This document shows positions 1-9,037 of a stretch of 64,000 nucleotides of DNA, piece after piece. The translations under genes were made by a program, and so were the position numbers. The DNA is taken from assembly GCF_003987855.1 (NCBI RefSeq), contig NZ_RXIZ01000005.1, positions 1 to 64,000 on the forward strand, written 5' to 3'. Below the pieces are notes generated by a model, which searched no databases, had not been told where the DNA came from, and saw only the letters and a program-made list of their open reading frames with translations. Position 1 is the first letter of the stretch. Each line of letters starts with the position of its first letter. Source of the stretch: Hyphomicrobium sp. (GTDB taxonomy: Bacteria; Pseudomonadota; Alphaproteobacteria; Rhizobiales; Hyphomicrobiaceae).

Positions 1-968
1 ACCGAGCCAAAGCGCACCGGCTTGCCGTCATCGCCTTTGACTTCGAATGTCAGCTCGGCTTCGAACACCGGCCCGGTGTAATATTCGAGACCGCGGACCA
101 CCGTCTGATCGAGCCGAATGCGATTGCTCTCGTACCCTGCCGACGCGCAAATCTCCTGCAGTTTCAAGAGATCTTCCGCGCCTTCGCGGAACGCAGAATT
201 CGCAGCACTGTCGGCGATCGGCTTTTCGAGAAATCCGATGACCTCCGCCACCTGTGCGGCTGTTAGATCCGCACCCTTGGTGAAGTCGCCGCTATCGTCC
301 TTGCGCCCCTTACCGAGCAGCTGGGAAACGCCTTCGATGCCCAGACGATCGAGCTTGTCTACTGCCCGCAAAACCGTGAGGCGGCGTCCTGCGCTTTCAT
401 CGCCGGCTAGACCAATTGTACTGAGCAAGCCGTCCAGCAGCTTACGGCTGCTCACCTTGATCACGTAATCGCCGCGCTTGACGCCCAGCGCTTCGAGCGT
501 GTCCGCCGCGAGCATGCACATCTCCGCATCCGCGGCGACGCTCTCGGCTCCGACCGTATCGGCGTCGAACTGCATGAACTGTCTGAAGCGGCCCGGTCCC
601 GGCTTTTCGTTGCGATAGACATTGCCAAACGCGTAGCGCCGAAACGGCTTCGGCAGCGACTGGAAATTCTGCGCGACATAGCGGGCGAGCGGCGCGGTCA
701 GGTCATAACGCAGGCTCATCCATTGCTCGTCTTCGTCCTGGAAGGAGAAGACCCCGGCATTCGGCCGATCCTGATCGGGCAGGAACTTGCCGAGTGCGTC
801 GGTATATTCGATCGCAGGTGTTTCGAGCGCCTCGAACCCATAGCGCTCGTAGACCTCTCGGATCCGCGCCGTCATGTCGTGGAGGCCCTTCAGCTCCGTC
901 GCCTCGATATCGCGAAAGCCTTTCGCGAGGCGCGCTTCGGGGCGCGTGGGGGTATTCGCTTTGGACAT
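1..968 (-). CDS. hisS: Histidyl-tRNA synthetase, 5' part (runs off left edge)
   Basis: This class II aminoacyl-tRNA synthetase charges tRNA-His in the cytoplasm. The frame is open from an ATG at 966-968 ([20 protein letters not shown]) to the window edge, giving about 322 N-terminal residues; the C-terminal anticodon-binding domain lies outside. The motif-2 segment [14 protein letters not shown] (about residues 121-134) is typical of HisRS, and the '[33 protein letters not shown]' region, read here in pieces, is the usual N-terminus. The start follows about 120 bp after the stop of the acetyltransferase gene on the same strand. A different, shorter frame covering the start region is a shadow. 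The family call is secure; only the 3' end is missing. Confidence 0.95.
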   Translation of the reverse strand, partial: MSKANTPTRPEARLAKGFRDIEATELKGLHDMTARIREVYERYGFEALETPAIEYTDALGKFLPDQDRPNAGVFSFQDEDEQWMSLRYDLTAPLARYVAQNFQSLPKPFRRYAFGNVYRNEKPGPGRFRQFMQFDADTVGAESVAADAEMCMLAADTLEALGVKRGDYVIKVSSRKLLDGLLSTIGLAGDESAGRRLTVLRAVDKLDRLGIEGVSQLLGKGRKDDSGDFTKGADLTAAQVAEVIGFLEKPIADSAANSAFREGAEDLLKLQEICASAGYESNRIRLDQTVVRGLEYYTGPVFEAELTFEVKGDDGKPVRFGS

Positions 969-1088
969 GACGAGGTACGGAAAACCTGATGGCAGATAAA
1001 AAAGTTGCCGAGACACCTTTTCGGGCGTCCGGCGCGCGAGCCCGGGTTATATCGGATCGACCCGTACGAGGAAAGTCGGCCAAATCGC

Positions 1089-2270
1089 TCAAAAACGGGG
1101 CGGCAGCATTGCCCGAAGACGCGGCAAAGCCGACTTCAGGCGGCTATTGGTGACGCGGCGGCCGAATTGATGAAGGACGGCCGCCGGCAGGGCTGCAACG
1201 TCCTGGGCAATAACCAAGTCGTAGAGCGGCACCGGCGTCGATCCAAAGCCGTGCGGCAGGGGATTGGACCGGCATCCCATGTCGAAGCGCCGGATGCCTT
1301 CCCCCGACAGCGACCTTACCGTCTCGAGCACAATCAGCCGGCCGGGCGAAAGATTGCCCCAGCGCTCGCCTGCCGTGGAGATGCGGAGCATCGTGAAGGT
1401 CTCGGCGTGAACCAAACCCAGGATTGTCGCAATCGTCTCGCCGTTGGCCTCCAGCGCAAAGAGCGCGGCGATGCCGGCGTCAGACCCATCGATGGCGATG
1501 CGCTCATAGAACGGGCTGATGCCCGGCACCGCATTCTGATACCTGCCTTCGTGAGCGGAGCGCCAGTGCGCCTCCTGCTCTTCCATGATAGAAAAAACTC
1601 GCGCGATCTCATCGGCGGTCGTGGCGCGATAAAGGCGCGCGCGGCCCCCGCTCTGCCAAAGGCGATGGCAACGCTCGTAGTCCTTGCGATACTTCTTGCC
1701 GATACTGTCCAGATATCTGTCAAAGCCCTGATCGACGACGAGCTGATGTCCCGCCTCTTGCGCCGGTGTGCATCCGAAAAACGCGATGAGCGGGTTGTCG
1801 CGATCGCCGATTTTTTCCGGCATTCGCTTCAGACGAATGAGATCGACATCGCGCAACGCGTTTCGGATTGAACGCCAAGCGCGGCGGATCATGCTGGGGC
1901 TGGCGGACGGCATGAAACCGAGCAACGGTGCGCCGTAATCCGATACACCGAAATCTGGAAAGCTCGCCACCCGTAGCAAGCCCTCGCGCCCGATCGCCAG
2001 TGGCAACGCAATTACGACCTTACCACTTCCCCGATCAGTCACGACCACGAGGCAGGGTATCGCGCCAGATCCGGTCGCGAGTTCTTCGTAAAGGACAGTC
2101 AGCCAATCGAGCGATTGAAACGCGGTGAAAACGAGATCTCTCTCTATGACTTCGAGAGCGGCCAGCACATCGTCGGCGCCATCGAAGACTTCGACAATGA
2201 AAGGCGAGCCGCGGAGCAATCCTGCCCGCTGCTTGGCGTGTCCCGCATTCAAAGGAACGCTGCTCGCCAT
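1089..2270 (-). CDS. GNAT-type acetyltransferase, CelD/BioF2-like family
   Basis: This 393-residue protein looks like a CelD/BioF2-like (GNAT fold, FemAB-related) acyltransferase. Such proteins are often linked to cell-surface polysaccharide or cellulose synthesis, but the substrate cannot be told here. The N-terminal half has the 'LVFTAFQSLDWLTVLYEEL' type opening, and the central region (about residues 190-340) carries the conserved K-Y-R-K-D-Y-E-R helix and the EEQEAHW segment of the acetyltransferase domain. I chose ATG 2268-2270 (MASSVPLNAG); an in-frame TTG eight codons upstream is possible. It is transcribed toward hisS and may share a transcript. There are no membrane segments or signal peptide. 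The family assignment is good; the function is inferred only at family level. Confidence 0.75.
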   Translation of the reverse strand: MASSVPLNAGHAKQRAGLLRGSPFIVEVFDGADDVLAALEVIERDLVFTAFQSLDWLTVLYEELATGSGAIPCLVVVTDRGSGKVVIALPLAIGREGLLRVASFPDFGVSDYGAPLLGFMPSASPSMIRRAWRSIRNALRDVDLIRLKRMPEKIGDRDNPLIAFFGCTPAQEAGHQLVVDQGFDRYLDSIGKKYRKDYERCHRLWQSGGRARLYRATTADEIARVFSIMEEQEAHWRSAHEGRYQNAVPGISPFYERIAIDGSDAGIAALFALEANGETIATILGLVHAETFTMLRISTAGERWGNLSPGRLIVLETVRSLSGEGIRRFDMGCRSNPLPHGFGSTPVPLYDLVIAQDVAALPAAVLHQFGRRVTNSRLKSALPRLRAMLPPRF

Positions 2271-2418
2271 TTCGCCGTCGCCTACGCAAAACAAACCGGG
2301 CGTTGCGAATAAACCCTATCCCGATGACAGAACCATCGCACCGTCGCAGCTATCGTTCAAGAAAACCGATAGCGGTACCCGTACGCCCCGCGCTCCGAAC
2401 CGTTCGCGCCTGCGAAAT

Positions 2419-3186
2419 TCAACCTGGCCCGGCGATCATCGCCGCTGCCATCGCAATGAAGGTTGCCTCGTAAATTTGCTCTACAGCACCTAGGATATCG
2501 CCGGTATAACCGCCGATTTTTCGATGCGCGAACAGCGCCATGCCTGCCGCAGGCACGAATGCGGCAACCGTCGAAGCGGCGAAAATTCCAGCGTTCATCA
2601 CGACCAAACCCATCGCAAAAAACGATGCAACCGCCAGGACGAGTTCCATCCCCCTCATGCGTACGGGCGAGCGACTGACCTTGACGTTGTCGCCGCCAGC
2701 GTAGGGGAGAGCCGTCATCGCTAGAACGGCGGCGAGCCGTCCGCCGGTATAGGCCGCAATCAAAACACCAATGTTCGCTACCGGACCGATCGCGTCGAGA
2801 GAGGTTGCCTTCAACGCAAGAACCGCGACGATCGCGAGCACGCCGTAAGTCCCGATACGACTGTCTTTCATGATTTGCAGGCAGCGTTCGCGGTCTGCGC
2901 CGCCGCCCAACGCGTCCGCCGTATCCGCTAAGCCGTCTTCGTGCAGGGCGCCGGTTAATAGTACGGAGGCAATGAGGCCGATCACGATCGGCACCGGCGC
3001 TGGAAACACGGCTGCAGCAACCGCTATAACCACGCCAGTAGCCCCGCCAATGAGTGCACCGACCAGCGGCATATATTTCGCACATCGCGGCAGCCAGTCT
3101 TCGGGGAAGGGCTCAATCCGCTTGATACGAATGCGCGTCAGGAATTGCAGCGCGATGAGGAAGAGCCTCATCTCATACGCGATCAT
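2419..3186 (-). CDS. cobS: Adenosylcobinamide-GDP ribazoletransferase (cobalamin synthase)
   Basis: CobS joins adenosylcobinamide-GDP to alpha-ribazole (phosphate), the last assembly step of adenosylcobalamin, in the inner membrane. The 255-residue product is strongly hydrophobic with several membrane spans and carries the family signature HEDGLADTADALGGG at residues 82-96, whose acidic residues bind metal. A second conserved patch is RKIGGYTGDILGA near the C-terminus. The ATG at 3186 overlaps the cobT stop in the sequence ATGA, so the two are translationally coupled. The enzyme is called CobV in the Pseudomonas denitrificans naming scheme. Length and motifs are normal. Confidence 0.95.
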   Translation of the reverse strand: MIAYEMRLFLIALQFLTRIRIKRIEPFPEDWLPRCAKYMPLVGALIGGATGVVIAVAAAVFPAPVPIVIGLIASVLLTGALHEDGLADTADALGGGADRERCLQIMKDSRIGTYGVLAIVAVLALKATSLDAIGPVANIGVLIAAYTGGRLAAVLAMTALPYAGGDNVKVSRSPVRMRGMELVLAVASFFAMGLVVMNAGIFAASTVAAFVPAAGMALFAHRKIGGYTGDILGAVEQIYEATFIAMAAAMIAGPG

Positions 3187-4235
3187 GCCGGATGTTCACC
3201 CGGCAGATCCGCCATCTCGCGCAGCATCAATTCGGCGGCCCGCACAATCGGGATAGCGAGAGCCGCACCGGTTCCTTCGCCCAGCCGCATCTGCAGCTCG
3301 AGCAGCGGCTGCACGCGCAGATGATGCAGAAGCGCGGCGTGACCCGGCTCGGCCGAGCAATGCGCAAACACGCAATTGTCGAGCGTTCCAGGATGCAGCG
3401 CCTCTGCTGCGATGGCGCCAGCCGTGGAAATGAACCCGTCGACAACAATGACGCGTCCTGCTGCGGCAGCAGCCGTCATCGCACCGGCCATCATCACGAT
3501 TTCGAAGCCGCCGAATTGGCGCAGAACTTCAAAGGTACGCCCGGCTTCGGTCGAAGGTCCGATCGCAGCGCGAGCAAGTGTTTCCCTCAGCACTTCGTAC
3601 TTGTGTTCCAAACCGAGCGCAGGTGCGCCAGCGCCAGGACCGACGAGCGTTCTGAGGTCGATCCCCGTGAGTGAGTGCGCGATGACAGATGCCGCGCTGG
3701 TGTTGCCGATGCCGATCTCGCCGTAACCGACGATGCCGATGTTCGACTCACCGAGCCGCGCGTCGAGTGCTCGGCCCGCATCGATCGCGGCCTTACATTG
3801 CTCGACGGACATGGCCGGTTCGCGGCGCGCATTTCTGGTGCCTGGCCCGACCCGATAGTCGATCATCGCCTCATGGTGAGGAAGCGGCGCCAGCAATCCA
3901 GCGTCGACAAGCTCGACACGGACACCCGAGGCGCGCGCCAGGACGTTGACGCCAGCGCTGCCGGCAAGAACCAACTTTGCGATCTCTCCGGAAACGACGG
4001 AAGGATAGGCTGTCACACCCTCTGCCGTAATGCCGTGGTCACCGGCGAAGACCATGATCCGCGCTTCGCCGAGATCCGGCGTCGTGGTGCCCGCTATCAA
4101 TCCAATTTGGACGGCAAGCTCTTCAAGGCGGCCGAGCGAGCCCACAGGCTTTGCTTTGCCGCGAATGTGCGCTTTGATCTTGTCGCTGAGAAGGGCGCGC
4201 GATTTGGTGCCTTCGGATGCGATACTCGTACTCAT
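3183..4235 (-). CDS. cobT: Nicotinate-nucleotide-dimethylbenzimidazole phosphoribosyltransferase
   Basis: CobT activates dimethylbenzimidazole by transferring ribose phosphate from nicotinate mononucleotide, making alpha-ribazole phosphate, the cobalamin lower-ligand nucleotide used by CobS. The 350-residue protein shows the family segments 'GEIGIGNTSAAS' (about residue 175) and the C-terminal GEGTGAALA segment (about residues 318-325), which includes the catalytic glutamate. The start ATG at 4235 overlaps the glcF stop (ATGA), and its own stop overlaps cobS. No cobC, cobU or cobD is adjacent, so the rest of the pathway is elsewhere. Called CobU in the P. denitrificans scheme. Confidence 0.95.
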   Translation of the reverse strand: MSTSIASEGTKSRALLSDKIKAHIRGKAKPVGSLGRLEELAVQIGLIAGTTTPDLGEARIMVFAGDHGITAEGVTAYPSVVSGEIAKLVLAGSAGVNVLARASGVRVELVDAGLLAPLPHHEAMIDYRVGPGTRNARREPAMSVEQCKAAIDAGRALDARLGESNIGIVGYGEIGIGNTSAASVIAHSLTGIDLRTLVGPGAGAPALGLEHKYEVLRETLARAAIGPSTEAGRTFEVLRQFGGFEIVMMAGAMTAAAAAGRVIVVDGFISTAGAIAAEALHPGTLDNCVFAHCSAEPGHAALLHHLRVQPLLELQMRLGEGTGAALAIPIVRAAELMLREMADLPGEHPA

Positions 4236-5596
4236 GCCCCGATATAATCCTCAACGCTGTGCTTCGGCTGCGGAACGTCAGTCGAATACTTCTCGAGATG
4301 CTCGATGCCCGGCGGCACCGGCCCGCCATGCGCCCAATCGAGAAGCTCGATCGTATGAACGACGGGAATCTCGAGCGCTGTTGCCAACTGCGTGATGCAG
4401 CCGATGTTTCCGGCCGCCACCACATCCGGCTTCAATGACTTGATGTTCGCGGCCTTGCGGTCGCGAAGAGCGCTGGCGATCTCGGGCTGCACGATATTGT
4501 AGATGCCTGCCGATCCGCAACACAGATGCGCCTCTGGTACGTCGAGTACGGTAAAGCCGGCCTTCTTCAGCAGCGCCTTGGGCGGCGCGGTAACCCTTTG
4601 CCCATGCTGAAGCGAGCAGGCGGCATGGTAGGCAACCTTGAGGCTGGACCACCGTTTCGGGGCGCCGATGTCGTACTGATCCAGGAACTCGGTGACATCC
4701 TTGGCTAGCGAGGAAATGGTCTTGGCGCGCTCGGCATAGTCGGGCTCATGCTTGAGAAGATGACCATAATCTTTGACCGTCGTTCCGCATCCCGACGTAT
4801 TGATGATGATCGCGTCAATTCCGCCCTTGGCGATCTCCTTGCTCCAGGCGTCGACATTTACCTTCGCCGCCGCGATCGCCTTGTCCTCATACCCTATGTG
4901 CTGACTGAGCGCCCCACAGCATCCGGCACCGGCCGAAACCACCACATCCACGCCGCCACGGGCGAAAAGCCGGATCGTCGCGTCGTTGATTTCCGGCCGC
5001 AGCACCTGCTGCGCGCAACCCGCCAGCATGATGACGCGACCCGTGCGCACGCCGGTCGGCGAGGCCGTACCCGGGCCTTTGAAGCGCCCGGAATGCACGC
5101 CATTGAGGGGCGCCAATTCGGCCATCGCTGCAAGCTCGGGAAATTTCAGCGCCCGCAGTGTGGGCGCCATTCGCCTTCCGAGTGGAGCGACCCTCAGCAT
5201 CCACCGAAACCGGCGCGGATAAGGGACGATCTCAGTTAGCGCACGGCGAATGAGCCTGTCCTTCAGGCTTCGATGCCCAGTTTTCTCGATATGCTTTCGC
5301 GCCACTTCGACCAGATGCATGTAGTCGACGCCGGAAGGACACGTCGTCATGCACGAAAAACACGAGAGGCAACGATCGATGTGCTTCGACACTTCGGGCT
5401 TCGCGTCGAGCCCCTTCTCCAGCATGTCTTTGATCGCATAGATGCGGCCGCGCGGGCTGTCGCGTTCGTCCCCGAGCACGACGTATGTCGGACAGGTGGC
5501 GGTACAAAAACCGCAATGAACGCAGCGGCGAAGAATGCGCTCGGCTTCCTTCACATCCGGATCGTTAAGCTGCTCACTCGTGAAGTTGGTTTGCAT
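4232..5596 (-). CDS. glcF: Glycolate oxidase iron-sulfur subunit
   Basis: GlcF is the electron-transfer subunit of the three-part glycolate oxidase (GlcDEF), which oxidises glycolate to glyoxylate at the membrane. The 454-residue protein has two 4Fe-4S ferredoxin motifs (C25, C28, C31, C35 and C76, C79, C82, C86) followed by two CCG domains, seen as GCCGALSQH and CCGSAGIYN. The gene begins 26 bp after the glcE stop. Its own stop overlaps the cobT start by 4 bp, which is unusual company for glcF. Length is close to the E. coli protein (about 407) with a longer linker. Confidence 0.95.
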   Translation of the reverse strand: MQTNFTSEQLNDPDVKEAERILRRCVHCGFCTATCPTYVVLGDERDSPRGRIYAIKDMLEKGLDAKPEVSKHIDRCLSCFSCMTTCPSGVDYMHLVEVARKHIEKTGHRSLKDRLIRRALTEIVPYPRRFRWMLRVAPLGRRMAPTLRALKFPELAAMAELAPLNGVHSGRFKGPGTASPTGVRTGRVIMLAGCAQQVLRPEINDATIRLFARGGVDVVVSAGAGCCGALSQHIGYEDKAIAAAKVNVDAWSKEIAKGGIDAIIINTSGCGTTVKDYGHLLKHEPDYAERAKTISSLAKDVTEFLDQYDIGAPKRWSSLKVAYHAACSLQHGQRVTAPPKALLKKAGFTVLDVPEAHLCCGSAGIYNIVQPEIASALRDRKAANIKSLKPDVVAAGNIGCITQLATALEIPVVHTIELLDWAHGGPVPPGIEHLEKYSTDVPQPKHSVEDYIGA

Positions 5597-5622
5597 TGCG
5601 CCAGGTTGCCGGGCTTCGGTGT

Positions 5623-6846
5623 CTAGAGGTTGGCGTACATGCGCCCGCGATTGAAAAGGCCGCTTGGATCGAACGCCGACTTGATACCACGAGTCAATCG
5701 TTCGATCTCAGGCTTCAACGGCTCGAAGACGTCGACGTTGCCGCGAACTTCGGGTTCTGCCCGGATCAAAGTTGCATGACCGCCGCGGACAGCCACCGCT
5801 CGGCGCACGTCGGCGGCGCCGGCATCGGCAGCAGCTGGAACTTCGAGCCAGACCATGCCGCCGCCCCAATCATAGAACGCGACCGCCGGCATGAACTTTT
5901 GGATCGCAAAGACGATGTCGGCTGCTTTCGTGGGCAGCGTCGAAATACGCCACAGCGCCGTATCCGTCGAGAACGGCATGACCGAAAGGGATCGGAACTC
6001 GCTCCACAGACTGAAACTCTCTTCGGAATCCAGTTCCACCGGTGTTCCGTAGACTTTGAGCGCAGCCTTCAGCTTTTCCTTGCGCTGCTCGATCGCGCCC
6101 GCGAACGTTTCGAGACGCAGAAGTGTCAGCGGCTGGTCGATGCCCTTGAGCTTAGGCGTGCGAAGCCGAGCGGCACAGTTGCGCGGCAAATGCACCGCCC
6201 CAGAAACTTCCAGTGGCGTCGACATCGCAATGTTCAAAGCTTCGACGGCGAGATCATCGGGAAGTCCGCCGAACGCCAGTGTCTGCATCGTCTGCGGCAT
6301 CGGCGCGACCTTGAACGTCACTTCCGTAATAACCGCAAGCGTACCCCAGCTGCCGGTCAAGCCACGCGCGACGTCAATGCCTGTGACATTCTTCATCACG
6401 CGGCCGCCGGATTTGAAAAGTTCGGCCCGGCCGTTGATCGCACGAACGCCGAGAAGATTATCACGAGCGCTGCCGGCGATGATCCGCCGCGATCCAGAGA
6501 AATTCGTCGCGAATACGCCACCGATCGACAACGCGCCGCCGGGAGCGCCCGTGGTTGGCCCGAGATCTACCGGCTCGAACGCAAGCATTTGGCCGCGCGC
6601 CGCCAGCACCGCCTCGATCTCATAGAGCGGCGTCCCGGAGCGGGCTGACATCACAAGTTCCGTCGGCTCGTAAAGCGTGATCCCCTTGAGGCCCGAGGTC
6701 GTCAGTACGACGTCAGCTTTCGCGGAACGTCCGGCATTACGAAGAGCGCCATGCCCGACGACCTCGATCGCGCGTTTGTCGCGCGCGAGCTTGGCGATCA
6801 TGGACTGCAACTCCCACTCGGCTGCGGGACGCCAAAGTTCGCTCAC
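5623..6846 (-). CDS. glcE: Glycolate oxidase FAD-binding subunit
   Basis: GlcE is the second FAD-binding (PCMH-type) subunit of glycolate oxidase. I start it at GTG 6844-6846 (reads VSELWRPAAEWEL, with Val as initiator Met) because AGGAGA lies 8 nt upstream and overlaps the glcD stop region, and because SELWRP is the usual N-terminus of the family. An open frame continues 48 codons further upstream inside glcD, but that part is low-quality Arg-rich sequence. The 407-residue product has the FAD-binding half at about residues 10-180 with the TGAPGGALSIGG loop, and a shorter C-terminal half. Intergenic distance to glcD is 13 bp, so this is one operon. Confidence 0.93.
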   Translation of the reverse strand: MSELWRPAAEWELQSMIAKLARDKRAIEVVGHGALRNAGRSAKADVVLTTSGLKGITLYEPTELVMSARSGTPLYEIEAVLAARGQMLAFEPVDLGPTTGAPGGALSIGGVFATNFSGSRRIIAGSARDNLLGVRAINGRAELFKSGGRVMKNVTGIDVARGLTGSWGTLAVITEVTFKVAPMPQTMQTLAFGGLPDDLAVEALNIAMSTPLEVSGAVHLPRNCAARLRTPKLKGIDQPLTLLRLETFAGAIEQRKEKLKAALKVYGTPVELDSEESFSLWSEFRSLSVMPFSTDTALWRISTLPTKAADIVFAIQKFMPAVAFYDWGGGMVWLEVPAAADAGAADVRRAVAVRGGHATLIRAEPEVRGNVDVFEPLKPEIERLTRGIKSAFDPSGLFNRGRMYANL

Positions 6847-6859
6847 GTCGCGTATTCTC

Positions 6860-8332
6860 CTAGGCGGCTTCTGGCGTGCTGGCAGCGTTTCCTGCCCGCA
6901 TCGCGTCCGTGAAGGCGAGCGGAAAGACTTTCGCCTGATTGAGGCGCCACGTCGGGTCGAACACCGTCTTGATCCGCATCTGCACAGCAAGATCCGTCGG
7001 CGTGAACTGCGTCGTCATCAGTTCGCGCTTTTCGATGCCGACGCCATGCTCACCCGTAAGACAGCCGCCCAGCTCGACGCACAGCTTCAGAATAGCCTCA
7101 CCGGCGGCTTCGGCCCGTTCCGCCTCTTCAGGATTGTTCGCATCATAAAGGATTAGCGGATGCAGATTGCCGTCCCCGGCGTGGAATATATTGGCGACCT
7201 TGAGCCCATACTCTGCACAGATTTGGTTGATGCGCGTGAGACAGTGCGGCAGCTGAGCCAGGGGAATAGTGCCGTCCATGCACAGATAGTCGGCGACGCG
7301 TCCGATCGCGCCGAATGCTGCCTTCCGCCCCGCCCAAATGCGCGCGCTCTGATCGGGGTCCGCGCTGATCTTGATGGTCTTGGGATCGAACTGCGCCGCG
7401 ATCTCGGCGACCCGTCCGAGGAGAACACCGATCTCGCTCTCCGACCCCTCGACCTCGACGATGAGCAGGGCCTCGACGTCGAGCGGATAGCCCGCGCCGG
7501 CGAACGCCTCGCACACTTCGATCGCCGCCCGGTCCATGTATTCGATCGCCACGGGAATGATGCCGGCCGCGATGATCGCCGACACGCAGCTTCCGGCAGC
7601 TTCCGGCGAACGAAAGCCGATCATCATCGGCCGGGCTCCTTCCGGCGATGGCACGAGCTTCACCGTCGCCTCGGTGATGACGCCAAGCTGGCCTTCCGAT
7701 CCAATTACGTAGCTCAGCAGATCATACCCGTTTCGCTCGAGCAATGATCCGCCGATCTCGACGACAGTCCCGTCGATGAGGACCATTTTGACGCCAAGCA
7801 CGTTGTGGGTGGTCACGCCGTACTTCAGGCAGTGCGCGCCACCGGAGTTCATCGCGATATTGCCAGCGAGCGAGCAGGCGAGCTGTGATGAAGGATCGGG
7901 GGCATAGAAGAAGCCGGCCTTCGCCACCTGCGCCGAAATCTGCAGGTTTGTGATTCCCGCCTCCACGCGGGCAATGCGATTGGCGTAGTCGAGTTCGATC
8001 ACGCGATTCATTTTCGAGATGCAAAGCACGATCGCGTCTTCTGTCGGCAGCGAACCGCCGCATAGCGAAGTGCCGGCCCCACGCGGGACGACCTTGATAT
8101 CGTTCTCGTGGCAATACTTGAGGATCTTGGAAACTTCTTCCGTCGTGCGCGGCAGCACGACCAGCATGGGCACCCGCCGATACGCGGTGAAAGCATCCGA
8201 TTCGTACGCCCGGCGCCCCTCCTCATCGACGATGAGCAGATCTTGGCCGACCCGCGCCTTTAGGCCCTCGATCAGGATCGGCAGACGCCTGATGACGCCG
8301 GCATCGGGCTCAGGCAGCTCGATATGCGGCAT
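6860..8332 (-). CDS. glcD: Glycolate oxidase catalytic FAD-linked subunit
   Basis: GlcD is the catalytic FAD subunit that converts glycolate to glyoxylate; the related D-lactate dehydrogenases are the main alternative, but the following glcE and glcF settle the call. The 490-residue protein has the FAD_binding_4 domain with VVPRGAGTSLCGG near residues 100-112 and NSGGAHCLKYG near 165, then the FAD-oxidase C-terminal domain ending with CLTGEHGVGIEKREL near residue 430. It is the first gene of glcD-glcE-glcF-cobT-cobS. In a serine-cycle methylotroph the glyoxylate produced would feed the aminotransferase encoded near 60 kb (inference). No regulator is adjacent. Confidence 0.95.
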   Translation of the reverse strand: MPHIELPEPDAGVIRRLPILIEGLKARVGQDLLIVDEEGRRAYESDAFTAYRRVPMLVVLPRTTEEVSKILKYCHENDIKVVPRGAGTSLCGGSLPTEDAIVLCISKMNRVIELDYANRIARVEAGITNLQISAQVAKAGFFYAPDPSSQLACSLAGNIAMNSGGAHCLKYGVTTHNVLGVKMVLIDGTVVEIGGSLLERNGYDLLSYVIGSEGQLGVITEATVKLVPSPEGARPMMIGFRSPEAAGSCVSAIIAAGIIPVAIEYMDRAAIEVCEAFAGAGYPLDVEALLIVEVEGSESEIGVLLGRVAEIAAQFDPKTIKISADPDQSARIWAGRKAAFGAIGRVADYLCMDGTIPLAQLPHCLTRINQICAEYGLKVANIFHAGDGNLHPLILYDANNPEEAERAEAAGEAILKLCVELGGCLTGEHGVGIEKRELMTTQFTPTDLAVQMRIKTVFDPTWRLNQAKVFPLAFTDAMRAGNAASTPEAA

Positions 8333-8494
8333 CGTATTCGCTCTCCAAATTCGAAACCTTGGGTGGTGGTTGAGCTGCGCTGAATGCGCGTCGGAAACGC
8401 TCCACCAACCCGCTGCTCAACAGCGTTAATCATCCTGGCACGTGTCTTCGCAACCGGCAATATGCGCTTACGAGACCGGAGCGATCATCGGTCG

Positions 8495-8926
8495 TTACGG
8501 TCCGCGACGCTCAAACCCTCCAGGACCACCGAGCCAACGCTGGCCAGGACCGCGGAAGTCCCGCGGGGGCCCGTGCATTTCCGGCGGAACCCGACCTTCG
8601 GGAGGACCGCGCATGTCGACGGGCGGGCGCATGTCCCGCCGATCGCCGAACTCACCACGGTGATCGCGCCCTTCGCGTTCCCGCGAGAACCGCCCGGCAG
8701 CGAAACACTGGCTGATGCAGGACTGCAGTTGCGCATCGCACCGCGCCGAATACAAAAGCTTGGCGGCCATGCGGCAGCCGTTGTGCTGCGATCGGCACGA
8801 GTCGGCGCACGGATCGGCCTGTGCTGCCCCCGCCGACATAGCGAGGACGGCGAGGAAGGCAGCGAACGCCATTCCCCAAATTCTCGTCGACGCAAATGCA
8901 GTCAGAGACACGTACCGCCTCCTCAT
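8495..8926 (-). CDS. Small secreted Cys-rich protein with Pro/Gly/Arg tail
   Basis: I do not recognise a named family. From ATG 8926 (MRRRYVSLTAF) the product is 143 residues; an internal ATG at 8872 is also possible. A hydrophobic segment ending AAQA/DPC reads as a signal peptide. The mature part has six cysteines spaced C-x3-C-x6-C-x11-C-x6-C-x3-C, which is mirror symmetric, followed by a charged stretch and a tail rich in MRGPP-like Pro, Gly and Arg repeats. The Cys pattern suggests a disulfide-stapled helical hairpin in the periplasm. It lies between gshA and glcD, all on the minus strand, with room for its own promoter. The open frame and signal peptide make a real gene likely. Confidence 0.7.
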   Translation of the reverse strand: MRRRYVSLTAFASTRIWGMAFAAFLAVLAMSAGAAQADPCADSCRSQHNGCRMAAKLLYSARCDAQLQSCISQCFAAGRFSREREGRDHRGEFGDRRDMRPPVDMRGPPEGRVPPEMHGPPRDFRGPGQRWLGGPGGFERRGP

Positions 8927-9037
8927 ACCGGATTGTGGTGCTGGGCGGCTGAGCCTGAGCAAACGCGGGAAGCTAGTGCCAAAAGCCTGAACGTGGGCTG
9001 AACCGAGGGTGACCCGCAGGCGGAATCCAGCAGCAGA

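Noticed and set aside
5596-6648. Long plus-strand open frame antisense to glcE (350 codons)
   Set aside because: Composition is Arg/Asp-rich without motifs, and it lies fully opposite a clear glcE with SD.
8333-8494. Cobalamin riboswitch upstream of the glcD-cobS run
   Set aside because: I found no B12-box-like segment or pairing structure in the spacer.
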